Part shown: positions 45,100 to 53,439 of the stretch, one piece after another
How positions within the stretch are numbered: the stretch's first letter is position 1
Layout: every line of letters starts with the position of its first letter
Origin: an uncultured Ruminococcus sp.
GTDB taxonomy: Bacteria; Bacillota; Clostridia; Oscillospirales; Acutalibacteraceae
NCBI GenBank assembly: GCA_902794395.1
Contig: CADBHB010000015.1
Location: 1-62,183 of the forward strand
Direction of reading: 5' to 3'
DNA length: 62,183 bases
Made by a program: the position numbers and the translations under genes
The notes under the pieces: generated by a model
Told to the model about the DNA's origin: nothing
Database searches by the model: none
Seen by the model: the letters and a program-made list of their open reading frames with translations, nothing else

Positions 45100-45537
45100 T
45101 CATTTGTTGGAGCCATCCGCGTTTTGATAGCTGAAAATATACACATCGTCGCGCTTGATAAAGCCGAAGTCGCTCCAAAACTTTTGCCCTGTTTCGTTAT
45201 TTTGGTAGCAGAAGATATGGGTTTTCTCAATGCCCTCCGCCCGAATATTGGCGATCGCCTTTTCGGCGAGGGCGTGACCGATACGGCGGCGGCGATAGTC
45301 GGGCAGCACCGCCATGTGGTGGATGAAGCCGCGCCTGCCGTCGTGACCCGCCAGCACGGTGCCGATAATTTTTCCGTCGGCGACCGCCACCTGCGACAGA
45401 CCCTCGTTGCGTTTGAGATAGCGCTCGATCTGAGACCGCTCGTCAGCCGAGGAAAGCGCGCGCTTTGAGGTGATCTGCCACATAGCGAAGATCTCGTCGT
45501 AGTCGTCGATTGTCATGGGTCGGATGGTTATATTCAT
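45100..45537 (-). CDS. GNAT-family N-acetyltransferase inside the arg operon
   Basis: 145 residues with the acetyl-CoA loop RRRRIGHALAEKAI (about 82-95) and FWSDFGF near the end. GAGGAAA precedes ATG. Its place between argB and argD, in the same direction with about 50-bp gaps, makes a role in arginine synthesis possible, for instance glutamate acetylation, but the general GNAT fold gives no substrate. ArgJ may already supply that activity. Confidence 0.85.
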   Translation of the reverse strand: MNITIRPMTIDDYDEIFAMWQITSKRALSSADERSQIERYLKRNEGLSQVAVADGKIIGTVLAGHDGRRGFIHHMAVLPDYRRRRIGHALAEKAIANIRAEGIEKTHIFCYQNNETGQKFWSDFGFIKRDDVYIFSYQNADGSNK

Positions 45538-45592
45538 AGGATTTCCTCAAAATGGATTGAAATTGCGTTTTATGAAATGCTTCTGCGAAGCT

Positions 45593-46447
45593 TTAATAGA
45601 ACATGGTGCCGATGCCCTCGTCGCTGAACAGCTCCAGCAGGATGGAGTGCTCCAGTCTGCCGTCGATGATGTGGGCGCGGTTGACGCCGTTGCGCACCGC
45701 CTCCACGCAGCAGTCTATCTTGGGTATCATGCCGCCCTTGATGATGCCGTCGCGCTTGAGCATGGGCACCTCGCTGACGTTCACCACGGGGATAAGGCTT
45801 TCGTCGTCGTTGACGTCGCGCAGCAGACCGCGGATGTCGGTCATCAAAATCAGCTTTTTTGCGCCGAGCTTAGCGGCTATCTGTGCCGCGGCGAGGTCGG
45901 CGTTGATGTTGTAGACGTTGCCGTCGTAGCCGCCCGCGACTGTGGCTACTATGGGGATATAGCCGTTTTCCATCGCGTTTTGCAGTGGCTCGGGATTGAC
46001 CTCGCGTATCTCGCCCACAAAGCCCAAATCAGCCGCGCCTGCCACCAGCTTATCCGCCATAAGCAGTCTGCCGTCCAGACCGCAGAGTCCCAGCGCCTTG
46101 CCGCCGTGGCTGTCCAGCAGCTGCACAAGGCTTTTGTTGACCTTGCCCGCAAGCACCATCTGAACGATGTCGATGGTCTCCTGATCGGTGACGCGCATGC
46201 CGTTTTCAAATTTGCTCTCCTTGCCTACGGCGTTGAGCATAGCGTTTATCTCGGGGCCGCCGCCGTGCACCAGCACAACGTTGATGCCGACCAGCTGCAT
46301 CAGCACCAGGTCGCTCATCACCGCGGATTTGAGATTATCGTTGAGCATCGCGTTGCCGCCGTATTTTACGACGATCGTCTCGCCCGTCCATTTTTTGATA
46401 TAGGGCATAGCCTGAATAAGCACCTTTGCCCGTTTTTGATTGTCCAT
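45593..46447 (-). CDS. argB: Acetylglutamate kinase
   Basis: 284 residues. VVKYGGNAM near 25-33, LVHGGGPEI (about 59-67), GRLLMADKL and the final EGIGTMF motif identify ArgB. It phosphorylates N-acetylglutamate, usually the arginine-inhibited step. CGGAGCG precedes ATG. It lies 18 bp after RAYT copy 1. Confidence 0.96.
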   Translation of the reverse strand: MDNQKRAKVLIQAMPYIKKWTGETIVVKYGGNAMLNDNLKSAVMSDLVLMQLVGINVVLVHGGGPEINAMLNAVGKESKFENGMRVTDQETIDIVQMVLAGKVNKSLVQLLDSHGGKALGLCGLDGRLLMADKLVAGAADLGFVGEIREVNPEPLQNAMENGYIPIVATVAGGYDGNVYNINADLAAAQIAAKLGAKKLILMTDIRGLLRDVNDDESLIPVVNVSEVPMLKRDGIIKGGMIPKIDCCVEAVRNGVNRAHIIDGRLEHSILLELFSDEGIGTMFY

Positions 46448-46652
46448 GGTATTTACGCTCCGTTATTATGATTGAATATAGAATGAATCTTCGTCCCATT
46501 TAAAGGGATTGTTTGTAATATACTCGTAAATAAATCGGTACTCCTTTTCATTTCTGACCACCCGGTCGTGAAACGATTTTTGCCAAACACTTATCCCTGT
46601 GCTTTTGGTGACGGCACCTTTAAACTGTTGAATCACGTGGGAAATCGATGGT

Positions 46653-46676
46653 GTAGGGGCGAGCAGTGCTCGCCCG
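46653..46676. repeat. REP-like palindrome 1a inside RAYT copy 1
   Basis: GTAGGGGCGAGCA then GTGCTCGCCCG; the core GGGCGAGCA...TGCTCGCCC is self-complementary. It is the exact reverse complement of 46826-46849. Confidence 0.8.
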
Positions 46677-46825
46677 TTGTTGCTATAGAAATAGGACAAC
46701 AGAAGATGAACATGGTTTGGCATAATAACATAATTATCGACTTTAATGTACCGGTACATTTGAGAAATACAATGGATTTTCTCGTCGATAGTGTATCCGA
46801 TACGGGAAAAATGAGAGGTCGATCC

Positions 46826-46849
46826 CGGGCGAGCACTGCTCGCCCCTAC
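46826..46849. repeat. REP-like palindrome 1b inside RAYT copy 1
   Basis: Exact inverted copy of 46653-46676, 149 bp away, ending CGCCCCTAC. Together they bracket the middle of the transposase gene. Confidence 0.8.
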
Positions 46850-46959
46850 ATCCCAAAAGAGCCATTTTCTGTCCTTTGAGCAGATGGTAATAAAATAGAC
46901 TCCCGGTTCGGAATAATCATAGTTTTTCAAACGGTTTCGTTTTCGCTTCGGTATTTCCA

Positions 46960-48240
46960 TTACGTCCTGTAATCGCCGTTGATCTTAACGTAATCGTAGG
47001 TGAGGTCGCAGCCGTAGGCTTCGGCTGTTCCGTCGCCGTCGCCGAGGGAAATGAGGATGGTGATCTCGTTTTCGAGGAGGATCTTTTCCGCCTTCTCTTC
47101 GTCAAATTGCAGGCCGCAGCCGTTTTGACAGACGAGTATCTCGCCCGCTGCGGAGCGGTAGGCGACGTCTATCTTTTTGACGTCCTTAACCTCGGCGCCG
47201 CTGTAGCCGATGGCGCAGAGCACGCGTCCGCAGTTGGCGTCCGCACCGAACATAGCCGCCTTGACCAAGCTGGAGCAGATAACGCTTTTTGCTATGGTTT
47301 TTGCCGCCTGCTCGTCTTTGGCGCCCTGAACGTCACAAATCAGCAGCTTGGTGGCGCCCTCGCCGTCGGCGGCGAGCTGCTTTGCTACCGCCTTGAACGC
47401 GGCGGTCAGCGCCTCCAAAAAGCTGTAGTAGTCGTCGTTTTTCTCGGTGATCTCCGCGTTGCCGGCGTAGCCGGAGGCGAGGATCGCCAGTGTGTCGTTG
47501 GTGGAGGTGTCGCCGTCCACGCTGACCATATTGTAGCTCACGTCCGCCGCCGCGACCAGCGCTTCCTTCAGCATTTCGGAGGAGATCGCCGCGTCGGTGG
47601 TGACGAAGGAGAGGGTAGTGCCCATGTTGATATGGATCATGCCGCTGCCCTTGGCTATGCCGCCGATGGTAACGGTTTTGCCGCCTATTACGGTCCTGAC
47701 CGCCCATTCCTTTTTAACGGTGTCGGTGGTCATAATGGCTTCCGCCGCGTCTGCGCTGCCGTTTTCGGAGAGCAGGCTTTTAAGCTTTTGAACATTGTTC
47801 TCTATCGGCTCAAGCGGCAAAGGCTGACCTATAACGCCCGTGGAGGCGACGATGACGTCTTTTTCGTCGATGCCCAGCGCGTCCGCCGCGAGCTTTGCCA
47901 TAGCTGCCGCCTTTTCGTAGCCGTCGGGATTGCAGGCGTTGGCGTTGCCCGAGTTGACGATCACCGCCTGCGCCTTGCCGTTTTTCAGGTGCTCCTGTGT
48001 AACATAGATGGTGTCGGACTTTACAAGGTTGCGGGTGAAGATAGCCGCGGCGTTGCAGACCTTGTCGCAGGCGATAAGCGCCAGATCGCGCTTGCCGTTG
48101 GGGATAACGGGCGACTCGTTCTTCTTAGCTGCCTTGGTGATGGCGTCGGAGGTCGCCTGTTTAACGCCCGCGCAGACGCCCGCGGCGGTAAAGCCCTGCG
48201 GCGCGGTTACGCCGCCGTCAATGAAGGTATATTTGTTCAT
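46960..48240 (-). CDS. argJ: Glutamate N-acetyltransferase / ornithine acetyltransferase
   Basis: The start is ATG at 48240 (MNKYTFIDGGVTAPQGF, the usual ArgJ N-terminus); upstream in-frame sequence is not ArgJ-like. 426 residues. KGSGMIHINMGTTL holds the self-cleavage site; the nucleophile would be Thr208, here after Gly rather than the usual Ala. It moves acetyl from N-acetylornithine to glutamate (the cyclic route). The stop overlaps the RAYT start. Confidence 0.95.
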   Translation of the reverse strand: MNKYTFIDGGVTAPQGFTAAGVCAGVKQATSDAITKAAKKNESPVIPNGKRDLALIACDKVCNAAAIFTRNLVKSDTIYVTQEHLKNGKAQAVIVNSGNANACNPDGYEKAAAMAKLAADALGIDEKDVIVASTGVIGQPLPLEPIENNVQKLKSLLSENGSADAAEAIMTTDTVKKEWAVRTVIGGKTVTIGGIAKGSGMIHINMGTTLSFVTTDAAISSEMLKEALVAAADVSYNMVSVDGDTSTNDTLAILASGYAGNAEITEKNDDYYSFLEALTAAFKAVAKQLAADGEGATKLLICDVQGAKDEQAAKTIAKSVICSSLVKAAMFGADANCGRVLCAIGYSGAEVKDVKKIDVAYRSAAGEILVCQNGCGLQFDEEKAEKILLENEITILISLGDGDGTAEAYGCDLTYDYVKINGDYRT

Positions 48241-48308
48241 AATAGTTTCCTTTTGAATTGAAAATCGAAGCGGTTCAACACAATTCCGCATTCCGAATCC
48301 CGAATTAT

Positions 48309-49343
48309 TTAAAATGCCGGCGGGACGATGACCAAACCGGTTTTTTCGTCTAAGCCAAATATGAGGTTCATGTTCTGGATAGCCTGACCTGCCGCGCCCT
48401 TGACCATGTTGTCGATGGCGGCGCAGGCTACCAGCTTGCCGGCGCGCTTGTCGTGGTGGATGGAGATGTCGCAGAAGTTGGAGTAGCGCACGTTGTGGAT
48501 GTCGGCACACTTGCCGTCGTCGAGCAGGCGGACAAAGAATTCGTCCTTGTAGTAGTCCTCATACGCCTTGCGGATGTCCTCAAAGCTCACGCCGTCCTTA
48601 ATGTCGGCGTAAACCGTCGCCAGAATGCCTCGGTTGACGGGCAGCAGGTGCGGCACGAAGGTGATGGTCACGTCCTCGCCGCTGAGCTTGGAGAGCGTCT
48701 GCTCGATCTCCGGCGTGTGGCGGTGGCTTGCGACCTTGTAGGCGTGGAAGCCCTCGTTGAGCTCGGGGAAGTGGCTGCCCTGGGTGGGCTTTCTGCCTGC
48801 GCCCGTGACGCCGCTTTTGCAGTCGCAGATGATGCCCTTGGTGCTTACCAGTCCCTTGGCGATCGCGGGCGCGATGGCAAGGGGAGAACAGGTGGTGTAG
48901 CAGCCGGGGTTGGCGATAAGGCGCTTGCCCTTGATGTTCTCGCGGAAAAACTCGGGCAGACCGTAGACGCTCTGCTCGTGCAGCTCCTTGTCGAGGAAGG
49001 TGCCGCCGTACCATTCGGTGTATTCATCCTCGCTCTCGAGGCGGAAGTCCGCGCCGAGGTCGATGAAGGCTTTGCCTGCCGCCATGCACTGCGCGGCAAG
49101 CTCCTGTGAAAGACCGTGGGGGAGCGCGGCGAAGATAACGTCGCTCTTTTCCACCACCGCGGTTTGGTTTTCACAAATCATATCGTTTAAAAAGGTGTAG
49201 GCGGGGTAAACGTCGCTGAGCCTTTGTCCTTCAAAGGAGACCGAGCTGATCGCCGCGATCTCCGCCTCGGGGTGCGCGGTCAAAAGCCGCACCAGCTCCG
49301 CGCCGGCATAGCCCGTAGCGCCTACTATTCCTGCTTTTATCAT
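48309..49343 (-). CDS. argC: N-acetyl-gamma-glutamyl-phosphate reductase
   Basis: 344 residues. GATGYAGAELVRLL binds NADPH; the catalytic Cys is in NPGCYTT (about residue 147); HRHTPEIEQ and PHLLPVNRGI are family blocks. AAGGACTG precedes ATG, and the gene begins 5 bp after the end of RAYT copy 2. Confidence 0.96.
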   Translation of the reverse strand: MIKAGIVGATGYAGAELVRLLTAHPEAEIAAISSVSFEGQRLSDVYPAYTFLNDMICENQTAVVEKSDVIFAALPHGLSQELAAQCMAAGKAFIDLGADFRLESEDEYTEWYGGTFLDKELHEQSVYGLPEFFRENIKGKRLIANPGCYTTCSPLAIAPAIAKGLVSTKGIICDCKSGVTGAGRKPTQGSHFPELNEGFHAYKVASHRHTPEIEQTLSKLSGEDVTITFVPHLLPVNRGILATVYADIKDGVSFEDIRKAYEDYYKDEFFVRLLDDGKCADIHNVRYSNFCDISIHHDKRAGKLVACAAIDNMVKGAAGQAIQNMNLIFGLDEKTGLVIVPPAF

Positions 49344-49563
49344 AGTTTTCAGTCCTTTATTTGAAAGTGCTTTTCAAAGAACCATCTTGCGGGGTTATCC
49401 TCAATGTATTTCCGAATGTCATACAAATCGGCTTCACCTCGAATAATATGTTCAAAATAGTTCCTTTGCCAGATGTGTTTATCAAAAGGAGGCAGTATGC
49501 CGCTTTTGACAAGCTTGATGTACTCGTTTGTCGTTTGGGTTTTGAACCACCGGATGATACTGT

Positions 49564-49589
49564 GTAGGGGCGGACCCGTGTGTCCGCCC
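49564..49589. repeat. REP-like palindrome 2a inside RAYT copy 2
   Basis: GTAG followed by GGGCGGAC/GTCCGCCC around CCGTGT. Same GTAGGGGCG start as 1a. Confidence 0.75.
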
Positions 49590-49718
49590 TCCGGATGATT
49601 TATCCATACGATCATATGGATATGGTCGGGCATGATACAATGATAATCTATTCTCAAATCATCAAACTTTGATTCCAACGCCAACATTTTTTCTTCGATC
49701 ATAGCTCCTGCTGTGTTT

Positions 49719-49744
49719 GGGCGCACACATGGGTGCGCCCCTAC
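49719..49744. repeat. REP-like palindrome 2b inside RAYT copy 2
   Basis: GGGCGCAC/GTGCGCCC followed by CTAC, opposite in direction to 2a, 129 bp apart. Confidence 0.75.
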
Positions 49745-49884
49745 GTACTGGATAGAACCAAAGAGCTTTGCCCGATCGTAGGTGCAGATCGTGACGTAGT
49801 ACGCGCCGTTTTGAGCATAATCATAGTTGGGCAATCGCAATTGTTTGCGTCGCTTTTGTTGAGGATGATCGCTTTCCATGCCTT

Positions 49885-51261
49885 TTATAATGTATTCGCT
49901 ATCTCTTTTACGCGCTGCGCCTGCGCCTTGACCAGATCGGGCGCGGGGCCGCCGAAGGCGGTGCGCTGTGAAACGCATTTTTCAAGGGAGATGGCGTTGT
50001 AGACGTCGTCGGTAAAGACGTCGCAGACGGCTTGGTACTCCTCAAGCGGGAGGTTCTCCAAATCGGTGCCCAACTCGATGCAGCGGGCTACCAGCTCGCC
50101 TGTCGCCTTGTACGCGTCGCGGAAGGGCACGCCGTTTTTGGTCAGCCAGTCGGCGCAGTCGGTGGCGTTGATGAATCCGCCGGCGGCAGCTTTTCTCATG
50201 TTCTCCGGAATGACGCGCATGGTGTCGAGCATCGGGGTAAAGGCGGTCAGGCACATCTTGACGGTGTCCACCGCGTCGAATATCGCTTCCTTGTCCTCCT
50301 GCATATCCTTGTTGTAGGCGAGGGCTATGCCCTTCATCACGGTCAGCAGGGTCATGGTGTCGCCGAATACGCGACCGCTTTTGCCGCGCACCAGCTCGGC
50401 TATGTCGGGGTTCTTTTTCTGCGGCATGATAGAGGAGCCGGTGGAAAAGGCGTCGTCAAGCTCCACAAACTTGAACTCCCAGCTGCACCACATTATGATC
50501 TCCTCGGAGAAGCGGCTGAGGTGCACCATGATGATCGACAGCGCCGAGGCAAATTCTATGCAGAAGTCGCGGTCGGAAACACCGTCGAGCGAGTTGTTGG
50601 TCACGCGGTCAAAGCCGAGCAGACCGGCGGTGACGGTGCGGTCGATGGGGTAGGTGGTGCCAGCCAGCGCGCAGGAGCCTAGCGGCATTTCGTCCATGCG
50701 CTTCAGGCAGTCCTCCAGTCGGGAAACGTCGCGCAGGAGCATTTCGCCGTAGGCGAGCAGGTGATGGCCGAACACGATGGGCTGCGCCCTTTGCAGGTGG
50801 GTGTAGCCGGGCATGACGGTGTCGCTGTATTTCTCAGCCTTGTCGGCGATGACTTTTATGAGGTCAACTACCAGCTCCTTGACATTTAAGACCTCTTTTT
50901 TGAGATAGAGCTTTATATCCAGCGCCACCTGATCGTTGCGGCTGCGCGAGGTGTGTAGCCGCTTGCCGTTGTCGCCGATGCGGCGCGTCAGCTCACCCTC
51001 GATGAAGGTGTGGATGTCCTCTGCCTCCATGTCAAACGGCAGCGCGCCCGACTCGATGTCGGCGAGGATGCCTTTTAGTCCCTGAATGATGTCGGCGCTG
51101 CTCTCCTCGCTGATGATGCCGCATTTGCCGAGCATCGTCGCGTGGGCTATGCTGCCCTCGATGTCCTCGCGGTACATGCGGCTGTCAAAGGAAATGGATG
51201 AGTTGAAGTCGTTGGTGGTTTTTGAGAGCTCCTTTTTGAAGCGTCCTTTCCAAAGTTGCAT
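49885..51261 (-). CDS. argH: Argininosuccinate lyase
   Basis: 458 residues. SRNDQVALD, HLQRAQP and the signature GSSIMPQKKNPD (catalytic Ser loop) are present. It splits argininosuccinate to arginine and fumarate. GAGGTAA precedes ATG. Confidence 0.97.
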   Translation of the reverse strand: MQLWKGRFKKELSKTTNDFNSSISFDSRMYREDIEGSIAHATMLGKCGIISEESSADIIQGLKGILADIESGALPFDMEAEDIHTFIEGELTRRIGDNGKRLHTSRSRNDQVALDIKLYLKKEVLNVKELVVDLIKVIADKAEKYSDTVMPGYTHLQRAQPIVFGHHLLAYGEMLLRDVSRLEDCLKRMDEMPLGSCALAGTTYPIDRTVTAGLLGFDRVTNNSLDGVSDRDFCIEFASALSIIMVHLSRFSEEIIMWCSWEFKFVELDDAFSTGSSIMPQKKNPDIAELVRGKSGRVFGDTMTLLTVMKGIALAYNKDMQEDKEAIFDAVDTVKMCLTAFTPMLDTMRVIPENMRKAAAGGFINATDCADWLTKNGVPFRDAYKATGELVARCIELGTDLENLPLEEYQAVCDVFTDDVYNAISLEKCVSQRTAFGGPAPDLVKAQAQRVKEIANTL

Positions 51262-51292
51262 TTGTTACCTCATATCTGTAAAAACACGTTGT

Positions 51293-51315
51293 GGGGCAGG
51301 TAAAAAACCTGCCCC
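51293..51315 (-). other. Hairpin between argG and argH
   Basis: GGGGCAGGT/ACCTGCCCC, 9 bp, 5-base loop. On the minus strand a T-rich stretch follows some bases later, so it may lower read-through into argH or stabilise argG mRNA. Confidence 0.5.
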
Positions 51316-51339
51316 GAACAAGTTGGATATATGATGATT

Positions 51340-52563
51340 TTATTTGATAAGACCCTTTTTCGCGCGGACCTTGATGGGCAGACCGAACAGGTTGATGAAG
51401 CCTGCGCTGTCGTTCTGGTTGTAGACCTCGTCCTCGTCAAAGGTGGCGATCTCCTCGTCGTAGAGGCTGTAGGGACTGGTGACGCCCGCGTCGATGATGT
51501 TGCCCTTGTAGAGCTTGAGCTTCACGTCGCCGGTCACGTACTCCTGTGTGCTGTCCACGAACGCGCTCATGGCTTCGCGCAGGGGAGTGTACCACTTGCC
51601 GTCGTAAACCAGATCGGCAAAGGTGTTGGCGAGGTTCTTCTTGTAGTGCAGGGTGTCCTTGTCCAGGCAGATCTCCTCGAGCTTGTTGTGAGCCGCGAAG
51701 AGGATGGTGCCGCCGGGAGTTTCATATACGCCGCGCGCCTTCATGCCGACCAGACGGTTCTCTACGATGTCGGTGATGCCGATGCCGTTTCTGCCGCCGA
51801 TCTCATTGAGCTTCTCGATGACGGCGACCGACTCGGTGTCTTCGCCGTTGATCTGTGTGGGGATGCCCTTTTCAAAGTGGATGGTCACATATTCGGGCTT
51901 GTCGGGCGCCTGTTCGGGAGAAACGCCCATCTCGAGGAAGCCTTCCTTGTTGTACATAGGCTCGTTGGCGGGATCCTCGAGGTCAAGACCCTCGTGGCTG
52001 AGGTGCCAGAGGTTTTTATCCTTGGAGTAGTTGGTCTCTCTGTTGATCTTGAGCGGGATACCCTTTTTCTCGGCGTATTCTATTTCGTCCTCACGGGACT
52101 TGAATTCCCAGGTCCTCCAGGGAGCGATTATCTTCATATCGGGAGCGTAAGCCTTGATGGCAAGCTCAAAACGCACCTGATCGTTGCCCTTGCCGGTGCA
52201 GCCGTGGCAAATTGCGTCGGCGCCTTCCGCCTTGGCGATCTCAACGATCCTTTTGGCGATAACGGGACGCGCGAAGGAGGTGCCCAGCAGATACTTGCCC
52301 TCGTATACCGCGCCCGCCTTAACGGTGGGGAATACATACTCCTCGACAAATTCTTTGTTCAAATCTTCGATGTAGAGCTTGGACGCGCCTGTTTTGATAG
52401 CCTTTTCCTCCAGACCGTCAAGCTCGGTGCCCTGACCGACGTTGCCGGATACCGCGATTACCTCGCAGCCGTCATAGTTTTCCTTGAGCCAGGGGATGAT
52501 GATGGAAGTGTCCAAACCGCCCGAATAGGCGAGCACTACTTTTTTGATTTTGTTGTCAGCCAT
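51340..52563 (-). CDS. argG: Argininosuccinate synthase
   Basis: The start is MADNKIKK at 52563, with GGAGG 8-9 bases upstream; earlier in-frame codons fall near the promoter. 407 residues with the ATP loop AYSGGLDTS (about 13-21), GNVGQGTE and KGNDQVRFE. It joins citrulline and aspartate. First gene of the arginine operon. Confidence 0.97.
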   Translation of the reverse strand: MADNKIKKVVLAYSGGLDTSIIIPWLKENYDGCEVIAVSGNVGQGTELDGLEEKAIKTGASKLYIEDLNKEFVEEYVFPTVKAGAVYEGKYLLGTSFARPVIAKRIVEIAKAEGADAICHGCTGKGNDQVRFELAIKAYAPDMKIIAPWRTWEFKSREDEIEYAEKKGIPLKINRETNYSKDKNLWHLSHEGLDLEDPANEPMYNKEGFLEMGVSPEQAPDKPEYVTIHFEKGIPTQINGEDTESVAVIEKLNEIGGRNGIGITDIVENRLVGMKARGVYETPGGTILFAAHNKLEEICLDKDTLHYKKNLANTFADLVYDGKWYTPLREAMSAFVDSTQEYVTGDVKLKLYKGNIIDAGVTSPYSLYDEEIATFDEDEVYNQNDSAGFINLFGLPIKVRAKKGLIK

Positions 52564-52599
52564 ATTGATTCCTCCATATAGTTTTATATCACGAATACC

Positions 52600-52650
52600 A
52601 TTATACACCATAACGGCGAAAAATCAAGAGTTTATCTGAATAAATATTCA
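52600..52650 (-). promoter_or_regulatory. argG promoter with ARG box
   Basis: Minus strand TTGATT (52627-52622), 16 bp, TATAAT (52605-52600). TGAATAAATATTCA at 52637-52650 is a perfect palindrome matching the ArgR/AhrC operator type. Confidence 0.7.
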
Positions 52651-52774
52651 ATTTTTAAGCTTTGCACAAAAAAGAAAAAATTGTGATATAATTTTAGTGA
52701 TATAGCCGAATTATCTTGAAAAATCGCCTCGTATAATGAAATATAGCTATGTTTTATCGTGGCGCATTTTCTGA

Positions 52775-52859
52775 TGAATATTCAGAAATCCCTTAAAAAT
52801 ATACAGAATAATGAATATTTTCGAGAATGTGTTGAATATTATTCAAAATATGATATAAT
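52775..52859 (+). promoter_or_regulatory. ARG-box cluster and promoter of the flavin reductase gene
   Basis: TGAATATTCA (52775-52784) and TTGAATATTATTCAA (52832-52846) are ArgR-type sites. The second covers the -35 TTGAAT (52832-52837), which pairs with TATAAT (52854-52859) at 16 bp. The rest of 52651-52774 is AT-rich with no gene; a further GATATAAT lies near 52685. Confidence 0.55.
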
Positions 52860-52908
52860 AATAGAAAAGACCATAGCATATAGTTTTTATCGAAAGGAAT
52901 GATGTTTT

Positions 52909-53418
52909 ATGGCAGTGTTCAAGACTTTATCACCGCAGGAGATCACGGACAATCCCTTCAAGCTTATCGGTTCCGACTGGGGCTTGGTCACAGCGGGAAC
53001 ACCCGACAGCTTCAACACGATGACCGTCAGCTGGGGCGGCGTGGGTATCATGTGGAACAAGCCCGCGGCTTTTACTTTCATCCGCCCGCAGCGCTACACC
53101 TTTGGCTTTTTGGAGGAGAAAGAGCGCTTCTCGATAAGCTTTTTCGACGACAGCTTCCGCAAGGCGCTCGCTTTCTGCGGCTCCAAGAGCGGCAGAGACG
53201 TTGACAAGGTAAAGGAAACGGGGCTGACCCCCGCGTTCACCGAGGACGGCGTGCCCTATTTTGAGGAGGCGCGGCTGGTTTTGGTGTGCAAAAAGCTGTA
53301 CGGACAGTTTTTGGATGAGGAAAGCGTGATCGAAGGCGAAACGGTTCTAAAGCAGTACAACGGAGACGACTGGCACAAAATGTATATCAGCGAGATAACG
53401 GAGGTTCTCGCCAAGTAA
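52909..53418 (+). CDS. Flavin reductase-like (flavoredoxin-type) protein
   Basis: 169 residues. NTMTVSWGGVGIMWNKP and FIRPQRYTFGFLEE are typical FMN-binding split-barrel motifs. It likely binds FMN and reduces it or passes electrons; the partner is unknown. GAAAGGAATGATG precedes ATG. The ARG box over its promoter suggests arginine-linked control (inference). Confidence 0.85.
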   Translation: MAVFKTLSPQEITDNPFKLIGSDWGLVTAGTPDSFNTMTVSWGGVGIMWNKPAAFTFIRPQRYTFGFLEEKERFSISFFDDSFRKALAFCGSKSGRDVDKVKETGLTPAFTEDGVPYFEEARLVLVCKKLYGQFLDEESVIEGETVLKQYNGDDWHKMYISEITEVLAK

Positions 53419-53439
53419 AAAGGTAAGGAGTAATCGACA

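Larger units (their letters stand above)
46466..46960 (-). mobile_element. REP-associated tyrosine transposase (RAYT), copy 1
   Basis: 164 residues of the Y1/IS200-like family: GVYFITICSKDRKWLF, the HUH-type NHVHLLLS, and a C-terminal tail (SVWQKSFHDRVVRNEKEY) that carries the expected region after the catalytic Tyr. The start codon overlaps the argJ stop (TAATG), so it is read as part of the arg operon. Its own frame contains two 24-bp REP-like palindromes that are exact inverted copies. RAYTs act on REP hairpins; whether this copy is mobile or domesticated is open. Confidence 0.87.
49349..49879 (-). mobile_element. REP-associated tyrosine transposase (RAYT), copy 2
   Basis: The start at 49879 (MESDHPQQKRRKQ) lies 5 bp after the argH stop. 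176 residues with GAYYVTICTYDRAKLFG, PDHIHMIVW (HUH variant) and WQRNYFEHIIRGEADLYDIRKYIEDNP, which carries the candidate catalytic Tyr. It is clearly divergent from copy 1 in sequence. It too contains two REP-like palindromes facing each other inside the frame. The gap to argC is 5 bp, so the element fits the operon without breaking it. Confidence 0.87.

Noticed and set aside
47107-48261. Plus-strand frame opposite argJ
   Set aside because: ArgJ is certain on the minus strand; the plus frame has no family features.
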